From NCBI RefSeq assembly GCF_003347635.1, contig NZ_QDFY01000001.1:868001-932000 (forward strand): DNA of 64,000 nt, in the 5' to 3' direction. Both the position numbers and the translations under genes were made by a program. Positions 23,613 through 32,868 of the stretch are shown here, piece by piece. Every line of letters begins with the position of its first letter. Positions within the stretch are counted from its first letter, which is position 1. The notes beneath the pieces are model-generated. The model worked only from the letters and a program-made list of their open reading frames with translations. It was not told the origin of the DNA and did no database searches. The DNA is from Sphingosinicella terrae (lineage in GTDB: Bacteria; Pseudomonadota; Alphaproteobacteria; Sphingomonadales; Sphingomonadaceae).

Positions 23613-24589
23613 AGCCCCAGCGCATCGTCGTCGCGATCCTGGCCCTGCTCGCCTTGCTCTTCCTGGCCTGGCTGCTGCTCGCACCCGACGGTCGCGAGGT
23701 CGAGACGCTTTCCGGCTATGTCGAGGGCGAGACGCTCTATCTGGCCAGCCCGGTTGCCGGCTCCGTCGCCGAGCTCGGCGTCCGCCGCGGGCAGCGCGTC
23801 GCCGCCGGGCAGCGCCTGTTCGTCGTTGCTCCCGGACAGCGCGAGGCGCAGGGCGAGCAGGCGCGCGCCGACGTCGAGGCGGCGCAGGCGCTCGCCGAGG
23901 ATGCCCGCAAGGGCCAGCGTCCGGTCGAGCTCGGCATCCTCGAGGCCGAGCGCGAGGCTGCCGCGGCCGCAGCGCGGGAGACGCGGATCCAGCTCGACCG
24001 GACCGCCGCGCTGGTCCGGCGGGGCATCTTCGCGCGGGTGAGGCTCGACGATGCCCGCGCCGCCCACGAGACCACCGCCGCCCGCCTCACCGCCGCCACC
24101 CGAAGGCTCGAGGCGGCCCGGCTCGGCCAGCGCGAGGACGAGATACGCGCCGCCGACGCCCGTGCCGCCCTCGCCCGGGCGCGGCAGAGCGAGACGGCGG
24201 AGCGGATCGACGACATGGCGCCGAGGGCCCCGTCGGCGGGCCGGATCGAGGAGGTCTTCTACCAGCGCGGGGAATGGGCGGCGGCCAACCAGCCGATCGT
24301 CGCGATGATCCCGGACGGCCGCGTGCGCGTGCGCTTCTTCGTCCCGCAGGCCCAGGTCGCGGCCTATCGGCCCGGCCGCCGCGTCCGCTTCCGCTGCGAC
24401 GGCTGCCCGGCGGGGCTCGAGGCGGCGATCGCCTTCGTCAGCCCACGGCCCGAATTCACGCCGCCGATCATCTACAGCCGGGAGAGCCGGGACCGGCTTG
24501 TCTTCATGGTCGAGGCGCTTCCCGCCGCCGACGCGCAGCTCGTCCCCGGTCTTCCGGTCGACGTCATACCGATCGGAGCGGACCGGTGA
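23609..24589 (+). CDS. HlyD-family periplasmic adaptor (YbhG-like)
   Basis: A 326-residue membrane-fusion protein. It has a signal anchor (VVAILALLALLFLAWLLLA), a lipoyl half-motif GYVEGETLYLASPVAGSVAEL, a long Ala/Arg/Glu coiled-coil hairpin (about 90-205), the second lipoyl half GRIEEVFYQRGEWAAANQP, and a beta-barrel domain. It links the inner-membrane ABC exporter encoded next to an outer-membrane channel. The ATG at 23609 overlaps the tetR stop. Confidence 0.88.
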   Translation: MKPQRIVVAILALLALLFLAWLLLAPDGREVETLSGYVEGETLYLASPVAGSVAELGVRRGQRVAAGQRLFVVAPGQREAQGEQARADVEAAQALAEDARKGQRPVELGILEAEREAAAAAARETRIQLDRTAALVRRGIFARVRLDDARAAHETTAARLTAATRRLEAARLGQREDEIRAADARAALARARQSETAERIDDMAPRAPSAGRIEEVFYQRGEWAAANQPIVAMIPDGRVRVRFFVPQAQVAAYRPGRRVRFRCDGCPAGLEAAIAFVSPRPEFTPPIIYSRESRDRLVFMVEALPAADAQLVPGLPVDVIPIGADR

Positions 24590-25503
24590 CCGTCGCAATC
24601 CGCGTCGAGGGTCTGAACAAGTCGTTCGGCGGCCGCCGCGTCGTCAAGGACTTCGCGATCGAGGTCGAGCGAGGCCGGATCACCGGCTTCCTCGGCCCGA
24701 ACGGCTCGGGCAAGACGACCACGCTGCGCATGCTGTGCGGATTGCTGACCCCGGACAGCGGCTCCGGCGAGGCGCTGGGCTACGACATCATCGCCGAGAG
24801 CGCCGAGATCAAGCGGCGCACCGGCTACATGACGCAGCGCTTCTCGCTGTACGAGGACCTCACCATCGAGGAGAATCTCCAGTTCAGCGCCCGTATCCGG
24901 GATCTCGACCGCGTCCGGCAGCGGGTCGAGGCGGCGCTCGATCAGCTTGGACTCACCGAGCGGCGGCGTCAGCTCGCCGGCACCCTCTCCGGCGGCTGGA
25001 AGCAGCGCCTGGCGCTCGCCACGGCGACCCTCCACGAGCCAGAGCTGCTGCTGCTCGACGAACCGACGGCCGGCGTCGACCCGCAGGCGCGGCGGACCTT
25101 CTGGGACGAGATCCACCGGCTGGCCGCGGACGGCCTCACCGTTCTCGTCTCGACCCATTATATGGACGAGGCTGAACGCTGCCACGACATCGCCTATATC
25201 GCTTATGGCGAGCTGCTCGCCCGCGGCACCGCCGAGGAGGTGATCCGATCGGCCGGGCTCGTCACCTGGCGCGGCGAAGGCCCCGGCGTCGATCGCCTCT
25301 CCCCCGAGCTTCTCGGCGACCCGGCGATCGAGCTCGCCGCGCCTTTCGGCCTCGCCCTTCACGTCAGCGGCCGCGACGCCTCCGCCCTCGAGACCGCGCT
25401 CGAGCCATACCGCCGGCCGCCCTTCCGCTGGACCCGGACCGAGCCGGGTCTCGAAGACGTGTTCATCCACCTGATGGGCCGGGTCGAGGACAATTTCCGG
25501 TGA
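24586..25503 (+). CDS. ABC transporter ATP-binding protein
   Basis: A 305-residue nucleotide-binding subunit. Walker A is GPNGSGKTTT, the signature is LSGGWKQRL, Walker B is LLLLDEPTAGVDP, and the switch His is in VSTHYMDEAERC. The C-terminal extension (VEDNFR end) is typical of ABC-2/DrrA-type drug exporters. Only one ATPase domain is present, half the size of YbhF. Start GTG 24586 overlaps the HlyD stop (GTGA). Confidence 0.92.
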   Translation: MTVAIRVEGLNKSFGGRRVVKDFAIEVERGRITGFLGPNGSGKTTTLRMLCGLLTPDSGSGEALGYDIIAESAEIKRRTGYMTQRFSLYEDLTIEENLQFSARIRDLDRVRQRVEAALDQLGLTERRRQLAGTLSGGWKQRLALATATLHEPELLLLDEPTAGVDPQARRTFWDEIHRLAADGLTVLVSTHYMDEAERCHDIAYIAYGELLARGTAEEVIRSAGLVTWRGEGPGVDRLSPELLGDPAIELAAPFGLALHVSGRDASALETALEPYRRPPFRWTRTEPGLEDVFIHLMGRVEDNFR

Positions 25504-26657
25504 GCGCCGGCCGGCTCCCTGCCCGCCGCGGCTTCTCCCGGCAGCGGATGACCGCGGTGCTGGTCAAGGAGTTCATCCAGCTCACCCGGGACCGCCTGAC
25601 CTATGCGATGATCCTGGCCGTTCCGCTCGTCCAGATGATGCTGTTCGGTTATGCGATCAATTCCGACCCGCGCCACCTTCCCACCGCCTTGCTGGTCCAG
25701 GAGAATAGCGTCTTCGCCCGCTCGGTGGTGAGCGCGATCGCGAACAGCAGCTATTTCGAAATCGAGCACGAGGTGCGCTCGCCGGAAGAGCTGGACCGGC
25801 TGATCCGCACCGGCCAGGTCCAGTTCGCAATCACGATCCCGGGCGATTTCACCCGGCGCGTCGTCCGCGGCGACGGCGCGCAGATTCTCGTCGAGGCCGA
25901 TGCCACCGATCCCACCGCTGTCGGTAGCGCCGTCGCCGCGCTCGCCAGCCTGCCTTCGGAAGCGCTGCGTCACGACCTGACCGGCGCCGCCGCAGCGTCC
26001 GCCCGGTCCGCGCCGCCGTTCGAGTTGGTCGTGCACCGTCGCTACAACCCGGAGAACGTCACCGCCTATAACATCGTCCCCGGCCTGCTCGGCGTCGTGC
26101 TCACTCTGACCCTGGTGATGATGACCGCGATCGGCGTCACCCGCGAGCAGGAGCGCGGGACGATGGAGAGCCTGCTCGCCACGCCGGTCCAGCCGCTCGA
26201 GGTGATGATCGGCAAGCTCGCGCCCTTCGTCATCGTCGGCCTGCTCCAGACCGCGATCATCCTGCTCGTCGCCCGCTTGCTGTTCGGCGTGCCGATGGCC
26301 GGCGGCTGGGCCGGCCTCGCGATCGGCACCAGCCTGTTCATAATCGGCTCGCTGGCGCTGGGCTTCCTGATCTCGACCCTGACCCGTACCCAGCTCCAGG
26401 CGATGCAGCTCTCGGTCTTCTATCTGCTGCCCTCCATCCTGCTTTCGGGCTTCATGTTCCCGTTCCGCGGCATGCCGGAATGGGCGCAATGGCTCGGCAC
26501 GGTGATCCCGGTGACGCATTTCCTGCGAATCGTCCGCGGCGCCCTGCTCAAGGGGCAGGATCTCGCCGAGATGGCGCCAAGCCTGCTCGCGCTCGCGGTC
26601 TTCGTCTGCGTGGTGAGCGCCTTGGCGCTGGCGCGGTACCGGACGACTTTGGACTAG
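25500..26657 (+). CDS. ABC-2 type permease
   Basis: A 385-residue inner-membrane protein (YbhS/YbhR type). It has an N-terminal helix (about 35-55, RLTYAMILAVPLVQMMLFGY), a large periplasmic part (about 60-180), and five C-terminal helices containing ITREQERGTMESLLATPVQP, the ABC-2 coupling motif (here VTREQERGTME). Only one permease gene is present, so it probably works as a homodimer. GTG start at 25500 overlaps the ATPase stop (GTGA). Confidence 0.9.
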   Translation: MSAGRLPARRGFSRQRMTAVLVKEFIQLTRDRLTYAMILAVPLVQMMLFGYAINSDPRHLPTALLVQENSVFARSVVSAIANSSYFEIEHEVRSPEELDRLIRTGQVQFAITIPGDFTRRVVRGDGAQILVEADATDPTAVGSAVAALASLPSEALRHDLTGAAAASARSAPPFELVVHRRYNPENVTAYNIVPGLLGVVLTLTLVMMTAIGVTREQERGTMESLLATPVQPLEVMIGKLAPFVIVGLLQTAIILLVARLLFGVPMAGGWAGLAIGTSLFIIGSLALGFLISTLTRTQLQAMQLSVFYLLPSILLSGFMFPFRGMPEWAQWLGTVIPVTHFLRIVRGALLKGQDLAEMAPSLLALAVFVCVVSALALARYRTTLD

Positions 26658-26664
26658 GTGCCCG

Positions 26665-26700
26665 CCCCCACTTTCCCTTCCCTGCGTGCAGGGAGGGGCG
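26665..26700. repeat. CCTCCCTG hairpin repeat, half element
   Basis: TTCCCTGCGTGCAGGGAGGGG forms a small hairpin, the same terminal unit as at 29495-29600 and 47673-47781. Only one half is present. It lies between the convergent ABC permease and chpT genes. Confidence 0.6.
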
Positions 26701-26703
26701 GAA

Positions 26704-27339
26704 TCACGCCGGCAGGCTCGCCCCGATCAGCAGCATGCCGTCCTGACCCTCGGCCACCTGGACCTGGCCGCCGCCTTCCTGGACGAGGCAGTGGACCAGC
26801 CAGGCCGCTGCCGCACGGGGCGCGACCTCGTCCTCTCCGGTCCCGCCGATGAGCACGCTCTTCAGCTCCGGATCGAGCACGATCCGGCTGCCCTCGGCGC
26901 GCACGACGATGTCGAGGCCGTGATCGTGCTTCTCGGCGCCGACATCCAGCCGCCCGCCGCGTACCAGGGAATCGCCGGCGATGAGGACGATGTTGAGCAG
27001 CACCTTCAAGGCCGCCTTGCTGATCACCGGCTCGTCGACCATCCAGCCGAGCTGGATGCGGCCGTCGCCGCCGAACAGCCCTTCGATCGCGGCGCGAGCC
27101 TCGCGGGAATCGACTTCGTCGGCAAAGCCGCCGGCGGCGCCGAAGGCGAGGCGGAAGAATTTGAGCTTGTTGGCGGAGGCGCGGGCGCTCTCGGCGAGCA
27201 GGTCGAGGCAGCGCGCCCGCATCTCGGGATCATGCTCGTCGGCAAGGAGCTCGATGCCATTGTTGAGGGCGCCGACCGGCGACAGCAGGTCGTGGCACAG
27301 CCTCGAGCAGAGCAGGCTGGCAAATTCATGGGATTTCAT
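26704..27339 (-). CDS. chpT: Histidine phosphotransferase ChpT
   Basis: A 211-residue protein. The opening FASLLCSRLCHDLLSPVGAL with phospho-accepting His16 is the ChpT signature, followed by NNGIELLADE. The second half is a degenerate kinase-like ATP fold without nucleotide-binding boxes. In alphaproteobacteria ChpT relays phosphate from CckA to CtrA and CpdR, controlling the cell cycle and motility. The start at 27339 begins the conserved block. Confidence 0.85.
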   Translation of the reverse strand: MKSHEFASLLCSRLCHDLLSPVGALNNGIELLADEHDPEMRARCLDLLAESARASANKLKFFRLAFGAAGGFADEVDSREARAAIEGLFGGDGRIQLGWMVDEPVISKAALKVLLNIVLIAGDSLVRGGRLDVGAEKHDHGLDIVVRAEGSRIVLDPELKSVLIGGTGEDEVAPRAAAAWLVHCLVQEGGGQVQVAEGQDGMLLIGASLPA

Positions 27340-27553
27340 TCGCGCCGGGCCCCTCTCTGGCGGTGGTCGTCCCCTATTGGCCCCTGCGAATCGAGGATTC
27401 AAGGGGCAGGGCCGCGCCGGCCGCTTCTCAGCCAGCCATCGCAAACCCGCCGGATTCAGGCATTTGCCGGAAGGATCGGGGCGGCCGCGATCCACCTGCA
27501 GGCGGTCTCCGTCCATCTTGAAATCGTTACGCCCCGCACCATATCGGCACAGG

Positions 27554-28510
27554 ATGTCCGGGGGGAAATCGACCATATTCGCGACGATTGCCTCGGATGC
27601 CGTCGGGTGGCGCCTGGACCGGGCGCTGGCGGCAGCGCTCCCCACCCTCTCGCGCGAGCGGCTCAAGGCGCTGATCTCCAGCGGAGAGGTGCTTGGCCCC
27701 GAAGGCGCGCCCGTCCGCGATCCCGCGGTGAAGGCTTTGCCGGGCGCGGTCTACGAAGTCTCGGTCCCGGAGCCGAAGCCGGCGCATAACGAGGCGCAGG
27801 ATATCGCGCTCGACATCGTGTTCGAGGACGATCACCTCCTCGTCGTCGACAAGCCAGCGGGCATGGTCGTCCACCCCGCGGCCGGCAATTTCGACGGCAC
27901 CCTGGTCAACGCCTTGCTCCACCATTGCGCGGGGCGGCTCTCCGGGATCGGCGGCGTCGCCCGGCCGGGCATCGTCCACCGGATCGACAAGGATACTTCG
28001 GGCCTGCTCGTCGTTGCCAAGACCGACGTCGCCCATGAAGGGCTCGCGGCGCAGTTCGCCCGGCACAGCATCCACCGGGCCTATCGGGCGATCGTCGCCG
28101 GTCGGCCCAACCCGCCTTCGGGCGAGGTGGACGCGGCGCTGGCGCGTTCGTCCGCGAACCGCAAGAAGATGGCGGTGGTCGAGCCCGGCCGCGGCAAGCG
28201 CGCGGTGACGCATTACCGCACGCTCCGTCCGCTGAAGGAGGCCGCCCTGGTCGAATGCCGGCTCGAAACCGGCCGCACGCACCAGGTCCGCGTCCACATG
28301 GCGTCGATCGGCCACCCCCTGCTCGGCGATCCGGTCTACGGCCGGAGCAGGCCGGCGCATCGGGAAGTGTTGAAAGAATTGGGTTTTCATCGCCAGGCCC
28401 TGCATGCGGCGGAGCTCGGCTTCGTTCACCCGGTTTCGAAAGAAAACTTAACCTTCAAAAGTGACGTCCCGTCTGATATTCAGGAACTGTTCGGGATGCT
28501 CTCGGTATAG
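27554..28510 (+). CDS. rluD: Ribosomal large subunit pseudouridine synthase (RluD type)
   Basis: A 318-residue enzyme. An S4-like RNA-binding part (about 17-80, LDRALAAALPTLSRERLKAL) is followed by the RluA-family catalytic domain. The catalytic Asp is in HRIDKDTSGLLVV and the motif II segment is ETGRTHQVRVHMASIGHPLL. It should convert uridines of 23S rRNA helix 69 to pseudouridine. The ATG at 27554 was chosen as the start of the S4-like part. rpoH follows after 62 bases. Confidence 0.9.
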   Translation: MSGGKSTIFATIASDAVGWRLDRALAAALPTLSRERLKALISSGEVLGPEGAPVRDPAVKALPGAVYEVSVPEPKPAHNEAQDIALDIVFEDDHLLVVDKPAGMVVHPAAGNFDGTLVNALLHHCAGRLSGIGGVARPGIVHRIDKDTSGLLVVAKTDVAHEGLAAQFARHSIHRAYRAIVAGRPNPPSGEVDAALARSSANRKKMAVVEPGRGKRAVTHYRTLRPLKEAALVECRLETGRTHQVRVHMASIGHPLLGDPVYGRSRPAHREVLKELGFHRQALHAAELGFVHPVSKENLTFKSDVPSDIQELFGMLSV

Positions 28511-28572
28511 GAAACAGGTGCCGAAGCGGAGAAATGCCGTGGAGCGCCCCAGGGAGTAAGTGAGAAGTCATC

Positions 28573-29478
28573 ATGGCTAGCGGCAGAAACGTACCGGCGA
28601 CCATTCCGGCCACCGGCGGCGAGGCGGGGCTCAACCGCTATCTCGCCGAGATCAAGAAATTCCCGATCCTCACGCCGGAAGAGGAATATATGCTCGCCAA
28701 GAGGTGGACCGAGCATCAGGACACGGAGGCGGCCGCCAAGCTGGTGAACAGCCACCTGCGCCTCGTGGCGAAGATCGCCATGGGCTATCGCGGCTATGGC
28801 CTCCCGCTCTCCGAGCTGATCTCCGAGGGCAATATCGGCCTGATGCAGGGCGTGAAGAAGTTCGAGCCCGAAAGGGGCTTTCGCCTCGCCACCTACGCGA
28901 TGTGGTGGATCCGCGCCTCGATCCAGGAATTCATCCTGCGCAGCTGGAGCCTGGTGAAGATGGGCACCACCGCGGCGCAGAAGAAATTGTTCTTCAACCT
29001 CAGGCGGATGAAGAACCGCATCGAGGCGTTCGAGGAGGGCGATCTCAAGCCTGAGGACGTCAGGAAGATCGCCACCGATCTCGGCGTGTCCGAGGAGGAT
29101 GTGATCTCGATGAACCGTCGCATGGCGATGGGCGGCGACACCTCGCTGAACGTGCCGCTTCGCGACGACAGCGAAGGCAGCTGGCAGGATTTCCTGGTCG
29201 ACAACGAGCCGCTCCAGGACGAGCGCGTCGCCGACGCCGAGGAGACCAAGGTCCGCCACGAGCTGCTCGTCGAGGCGATGCAGGCGCTCAACGACCGCGA
29301 GCGCCACATCCTCACCGAGCGGCGGCTCAGCGACGAGCCCAAGACCCTGGAGGAGCTCTCCCAGGTCTATGACGTCAGCCGCGAGCGCATCCGCCAGATC
29401 GAGGTACGCGCCTTCGAGAAGCTCCAGAAGGCGCTGATGAACCTCGCCGGCGAACGCCGCCTGCTGACGGCGGGGTAG
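28573..29478 (+). CDS. rpoH: RNA polymerase sigma-32 factor RpoH
   Basis: A 301-residue group 3 sigma factor. Region 2 has VNSHLRLVAKIAMGYRGYGL, FRLATYAMWWIRASIQEFIL and RSWSLVKMGTTAAQKKLFFN; the QKKLFFNLRRMK is the RpoH box. Region 4 ends with VSRERIRQIEVRAFEKLQ. It directs transcription of heat-shock chaperone and protease genes. The ATG at 28573 is preceded by AGGGAG and GAGAAG. An in-gene thermosensor cannot be judged by eye. Confidence 0.95.
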   Translation: MASGRNVPATIPATGGEAGLNRYLAEIKKFPILTPEEEYMLAKRWTEHQDTEAAAKLVNSHLRLVAKIAMGYRGYGLPLSELISEGNIGLMQGVKKFEPERGFRLATYAMWWIRASIQEFILRSWSLVKMGTTAAQKKLFFNLRRMKNRIEAFEEGDLKPEDVRKIATDLGVSEEDVISMNRRMAMGGDTSLNVPLRDDSEGSWQDFLVDNEPLQDERVADAEETKVRHELLVEAMQALNDRERHILTERRLSDEPKTLEELSQVYDVSRERIRQIEVRAFEKLQKALMNLAGERRLLTAG

Positions 29479-29494
29479 GATGCCCCACCATGAC

Positions 29495-29600
29495 TCCCCT
29501 CCCTGCCCGCAGGGAGGGGCTGGAGGTGGGTACGTGTCCGGTTCCGCTCGGCCGGTGGGATTTTCCCCTCCCCTGACCCCTCCCTGTACGCAGGGAGGGG
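29495..29600. repeat. Intergenic CCCTCCCTG element, full copy
   Basis: About 106 bases bounded by two short hairpins, CCCCTCCCTGCCCGCAGGGAGGGG and CCCCTCCCTGTACGCAGGGAGGGG. Between them is a G-rich GGAGGTGGG stretch and its pyrimidine counterpart. The layout equals the element at 47673-47781. It separates rpoH from mtgA and may act as a terminator-like structure. Confidence 0.65.
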
Positions 29601-29606
29601 AATGAA

Positions 29607-30527
29607 GTGGCCCGCCCCCGCACCCGCAAGAGGCGCTCCCTGCTCCGCCGCCTGATCGGCTGGCTGGTCTCGCTCGTCCTCATCTTCCTCGTCGGCAGCG
29701 TGCTGTGGGTGGTCGCCTATCGCTTCGTGAACCCGCCCGTCACCTTCACCCAGATCGGCGACTGGGCGGCCGGCAACGGCGCCGGGCGCGACTGGATGGC
29801 GATCGAGGGGATCGACCGCGACATGGTCCGGGCGGTGATCGCCGGCGAGGACAGCAAGTTCTGCGCCCATGACGGCTTCGACCGCCAGGCGATCGAGGCG
29901 GCGATGCGGCGAAACGCCCGCGGCGGATCGGTCATCCGCGGCGGATCGACGATCAGCCAGCAGACCGCGAAGAACGCCTTCCTCTGGCAGGGGGGCGGCT
30001 ATGTCCGAAAGGGGCTCGAAGCCTGGTTCACCCTGCTGATCGAAAACCTCTGGGACAAGCGGCGGATCATGGAGGTCTATCTTAACGTCGCCGAGACCGG
30101 CATCGGCACCTATGGCGTCAATGCCGGCGCCCAGCGTTATTTCGGCCACGACGCCTCGTCCCTGACCGCCACCGAGGCCGCCCGCATCGCCGCCGTCTTC
30201 CCGCTGCCCAAGCGCCGCGAGGCCGTCGCGCCGACCGGCTTCACCCGCCGCTACGGCAACATGATCACGGCGCGCATGGCGGTAGTCCGCCGCGACGGAC
30301 TCGACGCCTGCGTCTATGAAGGCGCGGCGGCGGTGCCTTCCTCGGATCGGTCGGAGCCGCGGAGCGAGCGGCCGAAGGCGCGGACCGAGCCGCGGGTGCC
30401 GAGGCCAGACCCGGCGCCGCAGCCGCTTCCGGGCGAAGAGTTCGAAGAGCCGGAGGCGACACTCGAGCCCGTGCCGGTCGAGATCGCCCCGCCCCAGCCC
30501 GAGACAGTTGATCCGATTGGAATGTGA
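29607..30527 (+). CDS. mtgA: Monofunctional biosynthetic peptidoglycan transglycosylase
   Basis: A 306-residue inner-membrane glycosyltransferase family 51 enzyme. It has a basic N-terminus, a single anchor (about 17-36), the catalytic Glu in AVIAGEDSKFCAHDGFD, GGSTISQQTAKNAFLW, and EVYLNVAETGIGTYG. It polymerises lipid II into glycan strands. After the ~225-residue enzyme there is an unusual ~80-residue Pro/Glu-rich tail (about 225-306), probably unstructured. Start is GTG at 29607, six bases after the repeat element, whose AGGGAGGGG would serve as ribosome site. Confidence 0.92.
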   Translation: MARPRTRKRRSLLRRLIGWLVSLVLIFLVGSVLWVVAYRFVNPPVTFTQIGDWAAGNGAGRDWMAIEGIDRDMVRAVIAGEDSKFCAHDGFDRQAIEAAMRRNARGGSVIRGGSTISQQTAKNAFLWQGGGYVRKGLEAWFTLLIENLWDKRRIMEVYLNVAETGIGTYGVNAGAQRYFGHDASSLTATEAARIAAVFPLPKRREAVAPTGFTRRYGNMITARMAVVRRDGLDACVYEGAAAVPSSDRSEPRSERPKARTEPRVPRPDPAPQPLPGEEFEEPEATLEPVPVEIAPPQPETVDPIGM

Positions 30528-30873
30528 CGGCTTCCGCCGTCACGAACGCACCAACCTCACTCAAATCGTCACCCCCGGGAAAGCGGGGGTCCAGCTTTCC
30601 TCGCAGGAACCGGTGAAGCCCGCCGGAAAGGCAGCTTGGATCCCCGCTTACGAGCATGTGAAGAAATCGGCCCTCGCGGACTTCCAAGCGACTGAGGCTC
30701 GGTCTTTTGCCTTTCGCCCCAACCTCGTCATCCCAGCGAAAGCTGGGATCTCAATGCCTTAGGTCCACGGTGAGCAAGGAAATGAGATCCTGGCTTGCGC
30801 CAGGATGACGAGCAGGGGGAATTCTTCACATCCTCTTACGCGGGGATGACGAGAATGCAGGAGTGGGCGGCCC
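30528..30873. repeat. Intergenic region with several GTCATCCC hairpins
   Basis: No gene is seen in these 346 bases. Four pieces of one palindromic repeat occur: CGTCACCCCCGGGAAAGCGGGGGTCCAG near 30567-30594, CGTCATCCCAGCGAAAGCTGGGATCTCA near 30726-30753, an inverted copy GAGATCCTGGCTTGCGCCAGGATGACGAG near 30784-30812, and a fragment CGGGGATGACGAGAATG near 30841. A further copy is at 32840. Such clustered hairpins are typical repetitive extragenic elements. Confidence 0.7.
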
Positions 30874-31197
30874 TCAGAAGGGCATCTTGAAGCCCGGCGG
30901 CAGCTGGAGACCGCCGGTCGCGTTCTGCATCGCCTCCTGGGCGGCGAGCTCAGCCTTGGTGCGGGCGTCGTTGATCGCCGCCGCGACGAGGTCCTCGACC
31001 ATCTGCTTCTCGCTCGGCTGGAGCAGGCTCTCGTCGATGTCGACGCCGGTGATGCGGCCCTTGGCCGTCGCATGGATCTTGACCATGCCGCCGCCCGAGA
31101 CGCCCTCGACCGTCACCCGGTCGAGCTCCTCCTGGGCCTGCATCAGCTTCGCCTGGGCCTCCTGGGCCATCTTCATGATGTCGTCGAGATTGGGCAT
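30874..31197 (-). CDS. YbaB/EbfC family nucleoid-associated protein
   Basis: A 107-residue protein, start MPNLDDIMKMAQEAQAKLMQ, followed by VEGVSGGGMVKIHATAKG and ending PPGFKMPF. These are the standard features of the YbaB/EbfC family, which dimerises and binds DNA. It follows dnaX with a one-base overlap (TAATG), the usual dnaX-ybaB arrangement. Confidence 0.93.
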   Translation of the reverse strand: MPNLDDIMKMAQEAQAKLMQAQEELDRVTVEGVSGGGMVKIHATAKGRITGVDIDESLLQPSEKQMVEDLVAAAINDARTKAELAAQEAMQNATGGLQLPPGFKMPF

Positions 31198-32789
31198 TAG
31201 GCACTCCGCTTTTCGTCGATCCTGTAGTCGGCGAGCTCGGCCTCCGGGAAGATCTCGAATGCCGCCTTCACCACCGGCGAGTCGAGCACCTGCTGGCGCA
31301 GCCGCTCCGCCGCCGCTTTCTCCTGGTCGAGCAGGGACGGCTCGGCCGGTTCGTCGGCGGCCCTCACCTGCCAGACCGCCCCGGTAGCCGTTTTGAGCGC
31401 CGCTGCAAGGTCCCGCACAAAATCGCCGGCCAGCGGCTTCAAAGGCCGGATCACCAGCTCCGGCGGGGCGTAGCGGACCAGTCCGACGAAATCGTGGAGC
31501 TGCTGGGCGAGCAGCGACTTGCCGTGTCGGTCGACCAGGTCGATCATCGCCGCAAAGCTCTCCGGGAGCCGGAGCAAGGGCGCCTGCTCCTCGGCCTTCT
31601 CAGCGGCCTGAGGCGCGGCCGTCGCGGCGACGGCGCCACTCTCGATACGCTCGGCGAGCGCCCCCGGATCGGGCAGCTCGGAGGCGTGGATCACCCGCAG
31701 CAGCGCCATTTCCGCCGCCTCCAGCGGCGACGGCGCGATATGGATTTCCGAGAGGCCCTTCAGCAGCAGCTGCCACAGCCGGTGCACAGCGGCATAGGAC
31801 AGGCGGCTCGCCCAATCGGCATAGGCGTCACGCTCCTCGGCCGACTGGGCGGGATCCTGCTCGCCGCCGACCTTGGCGCGGGTGATTCCGTGGACCGCCT
31901 CGAGCAGCCCGCGGATCAGCGCCGACGGCTCGACGCCGAGATCATATTGGTCCCTGAGCGCCGCCAGCGCGCCGCCGGCGTCGCCGGCGAGAAGGAGGCC
32001 GAGCAGGCGGCGGGTCGCACCGCGGTCCGACAGGCCGAGCATCGCGCGCACCTGCTCGGCGGTGACCGCGCCGGCGCCGTGGGCGATCGCCTGGTCGAGG
32101 ATGGAGAGGCCGTCGCGCGCCGAGCCTTCCGCGGCGCGGGCGACCAGCGCCAGCGCCTCCGCCTCGATCTCGGCGCCTTCCGCCTTCGCGACCTCGCCGA
32201 AATGGGCGGCGAGCAGCTCTGCCGGAATCCGCCTCAGGTCGAAGCGCTGGCAGCGCGACAGCACGGTGATGGGGACCTTGTTCACCTCGGTGGTCGCGAA
32301 CAGGAATTTCACATGCGCCGGCGGTTCCTCGAGCGTCTTGAGGAGCGCGTTGAACGCGTTCTTCGACAGCATGTGGACTTCGTCGATGATGTAGACCTTG
32401 TAGCGCGCCGAGACGGCGGAATAGCGCACCGCCTCGATGATCTCGCGCACGTCGTCGACGCCGGTATGGGAGGCGGCGTCCATCTCGACGACATCGATAT
32501 GCCGCCCCTCGGCGATCGCCCGGCACGGCTCGCAAACGCCGCACGGATCGATGGTCGGGCCGCCCTGCCCGTCCGGTCCGATACAGTTGAGCGCCTTGGC
32601 GATCAGCCGAGCTGTCGAGGTCTTGCCGACGCCGCGGACCCCGGTGAGCAGGAAGGCATGGGCGAGCCGGTCGCGACGGATGGCATTGGCGAGGGTGCGC
32701 ACCATCGCCTCCTGGCCGATCAGCTGGTCGAAGCTCTGCGGCCGGTACTTGCGGGCGAGAACGCGGTAAGGCTGGGGGGATTCGGACAT
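31197..32789 (-). CDS. dnaX: DNA polymerase III subunit gamma/tau
   Basis: A 530-residue clamp-loader ATPase. It has YRPQSFDQLIGQEAMVRTL, Walker A GVRGVGKTSTA, a four-Cys zinc module (CIGPDGQ... CGVCEPC), Walker B YIIDEVHMLS, and sensor 1 FLFATTEVNKVPITVLSRCQ. It loads the beta clamp in the replisome. The C-terminal tau part is short. No obvious A/T-rich frameshift site was noticed, though that region was not examined base by base. The start ATG at 32789 fits MSESPQPYRVLARKYRPQ. Confidence 0.95.
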   Translation of the reverse strand: MSESPQPYRVLARKYRPQSFDQLIGQEAMVRTLANAIRRDRLAHAFLLTGVRGVGKTSTARLIAKALNCIGPDGQGGPTIDPCGVCEPCRAIAEGRHIDVVEMDAASHTGVDDVREIIEAVRYSAVSARYKVYIIDEVHMLSKNAFNALLKTLEEPPAHVKFLFATTEVNKVPITVLSRCQRFDLRRIPAELLAAHFGEVAKAEGAEIEAEALALVARAAEGSARDGLSILDQAIAHGAGAVTAEQVRAMLGLSDRGATRRLLGLLLAGDAGGALAALRDQYDLGVEPSALIRGLLEAVHGITRAKVGGEQDPAQSAEERDAYADWASRLSYAAVHRLWQLLLKGLSEIHIAPSPLEAAEMALLRVIHASELPDPGALAERIESGAVAATAAPQAAEKAEEQAPLLRLPESFAAMIDLVDRHGKSLLAQQLHDFVGLVRYAPPELVIRPLKPLAGDFVRDLAAALKTATGAVWQVRAADEPAEPSLLDQEKAAAERLRQQVLDSPVVKAAFEIFPEAELADYRIDEKRSA

Positions 32790-32839
32790 CGCGCGGGAGA
32801 GTAGAGCAGCCGTCGGCCGGGCGCCACCCGCACACCCTC

Positions 32840-32868
32840 CGTCATCCCGGCGAAAGCCGGGATCTCAC
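32840..32868. repeat. GTCATCCCGG hairpin repeat
   Basis: CGTCATCCCGGCGAAAGCCGGGATCTCAC forms a perfect CCCGGC/GCCGGG stem around GAAA. It is the same family as the copies at 30567-30853 and lies between dnaX and ffs. Confidence 0.65.

Noticed and set aside
30528-30762. 148-codon ORF downstream of mtgA
   Set aside because: It consists of another frame of the mtgA tail plus intergenic hairpin repeats and has no ribosome site.
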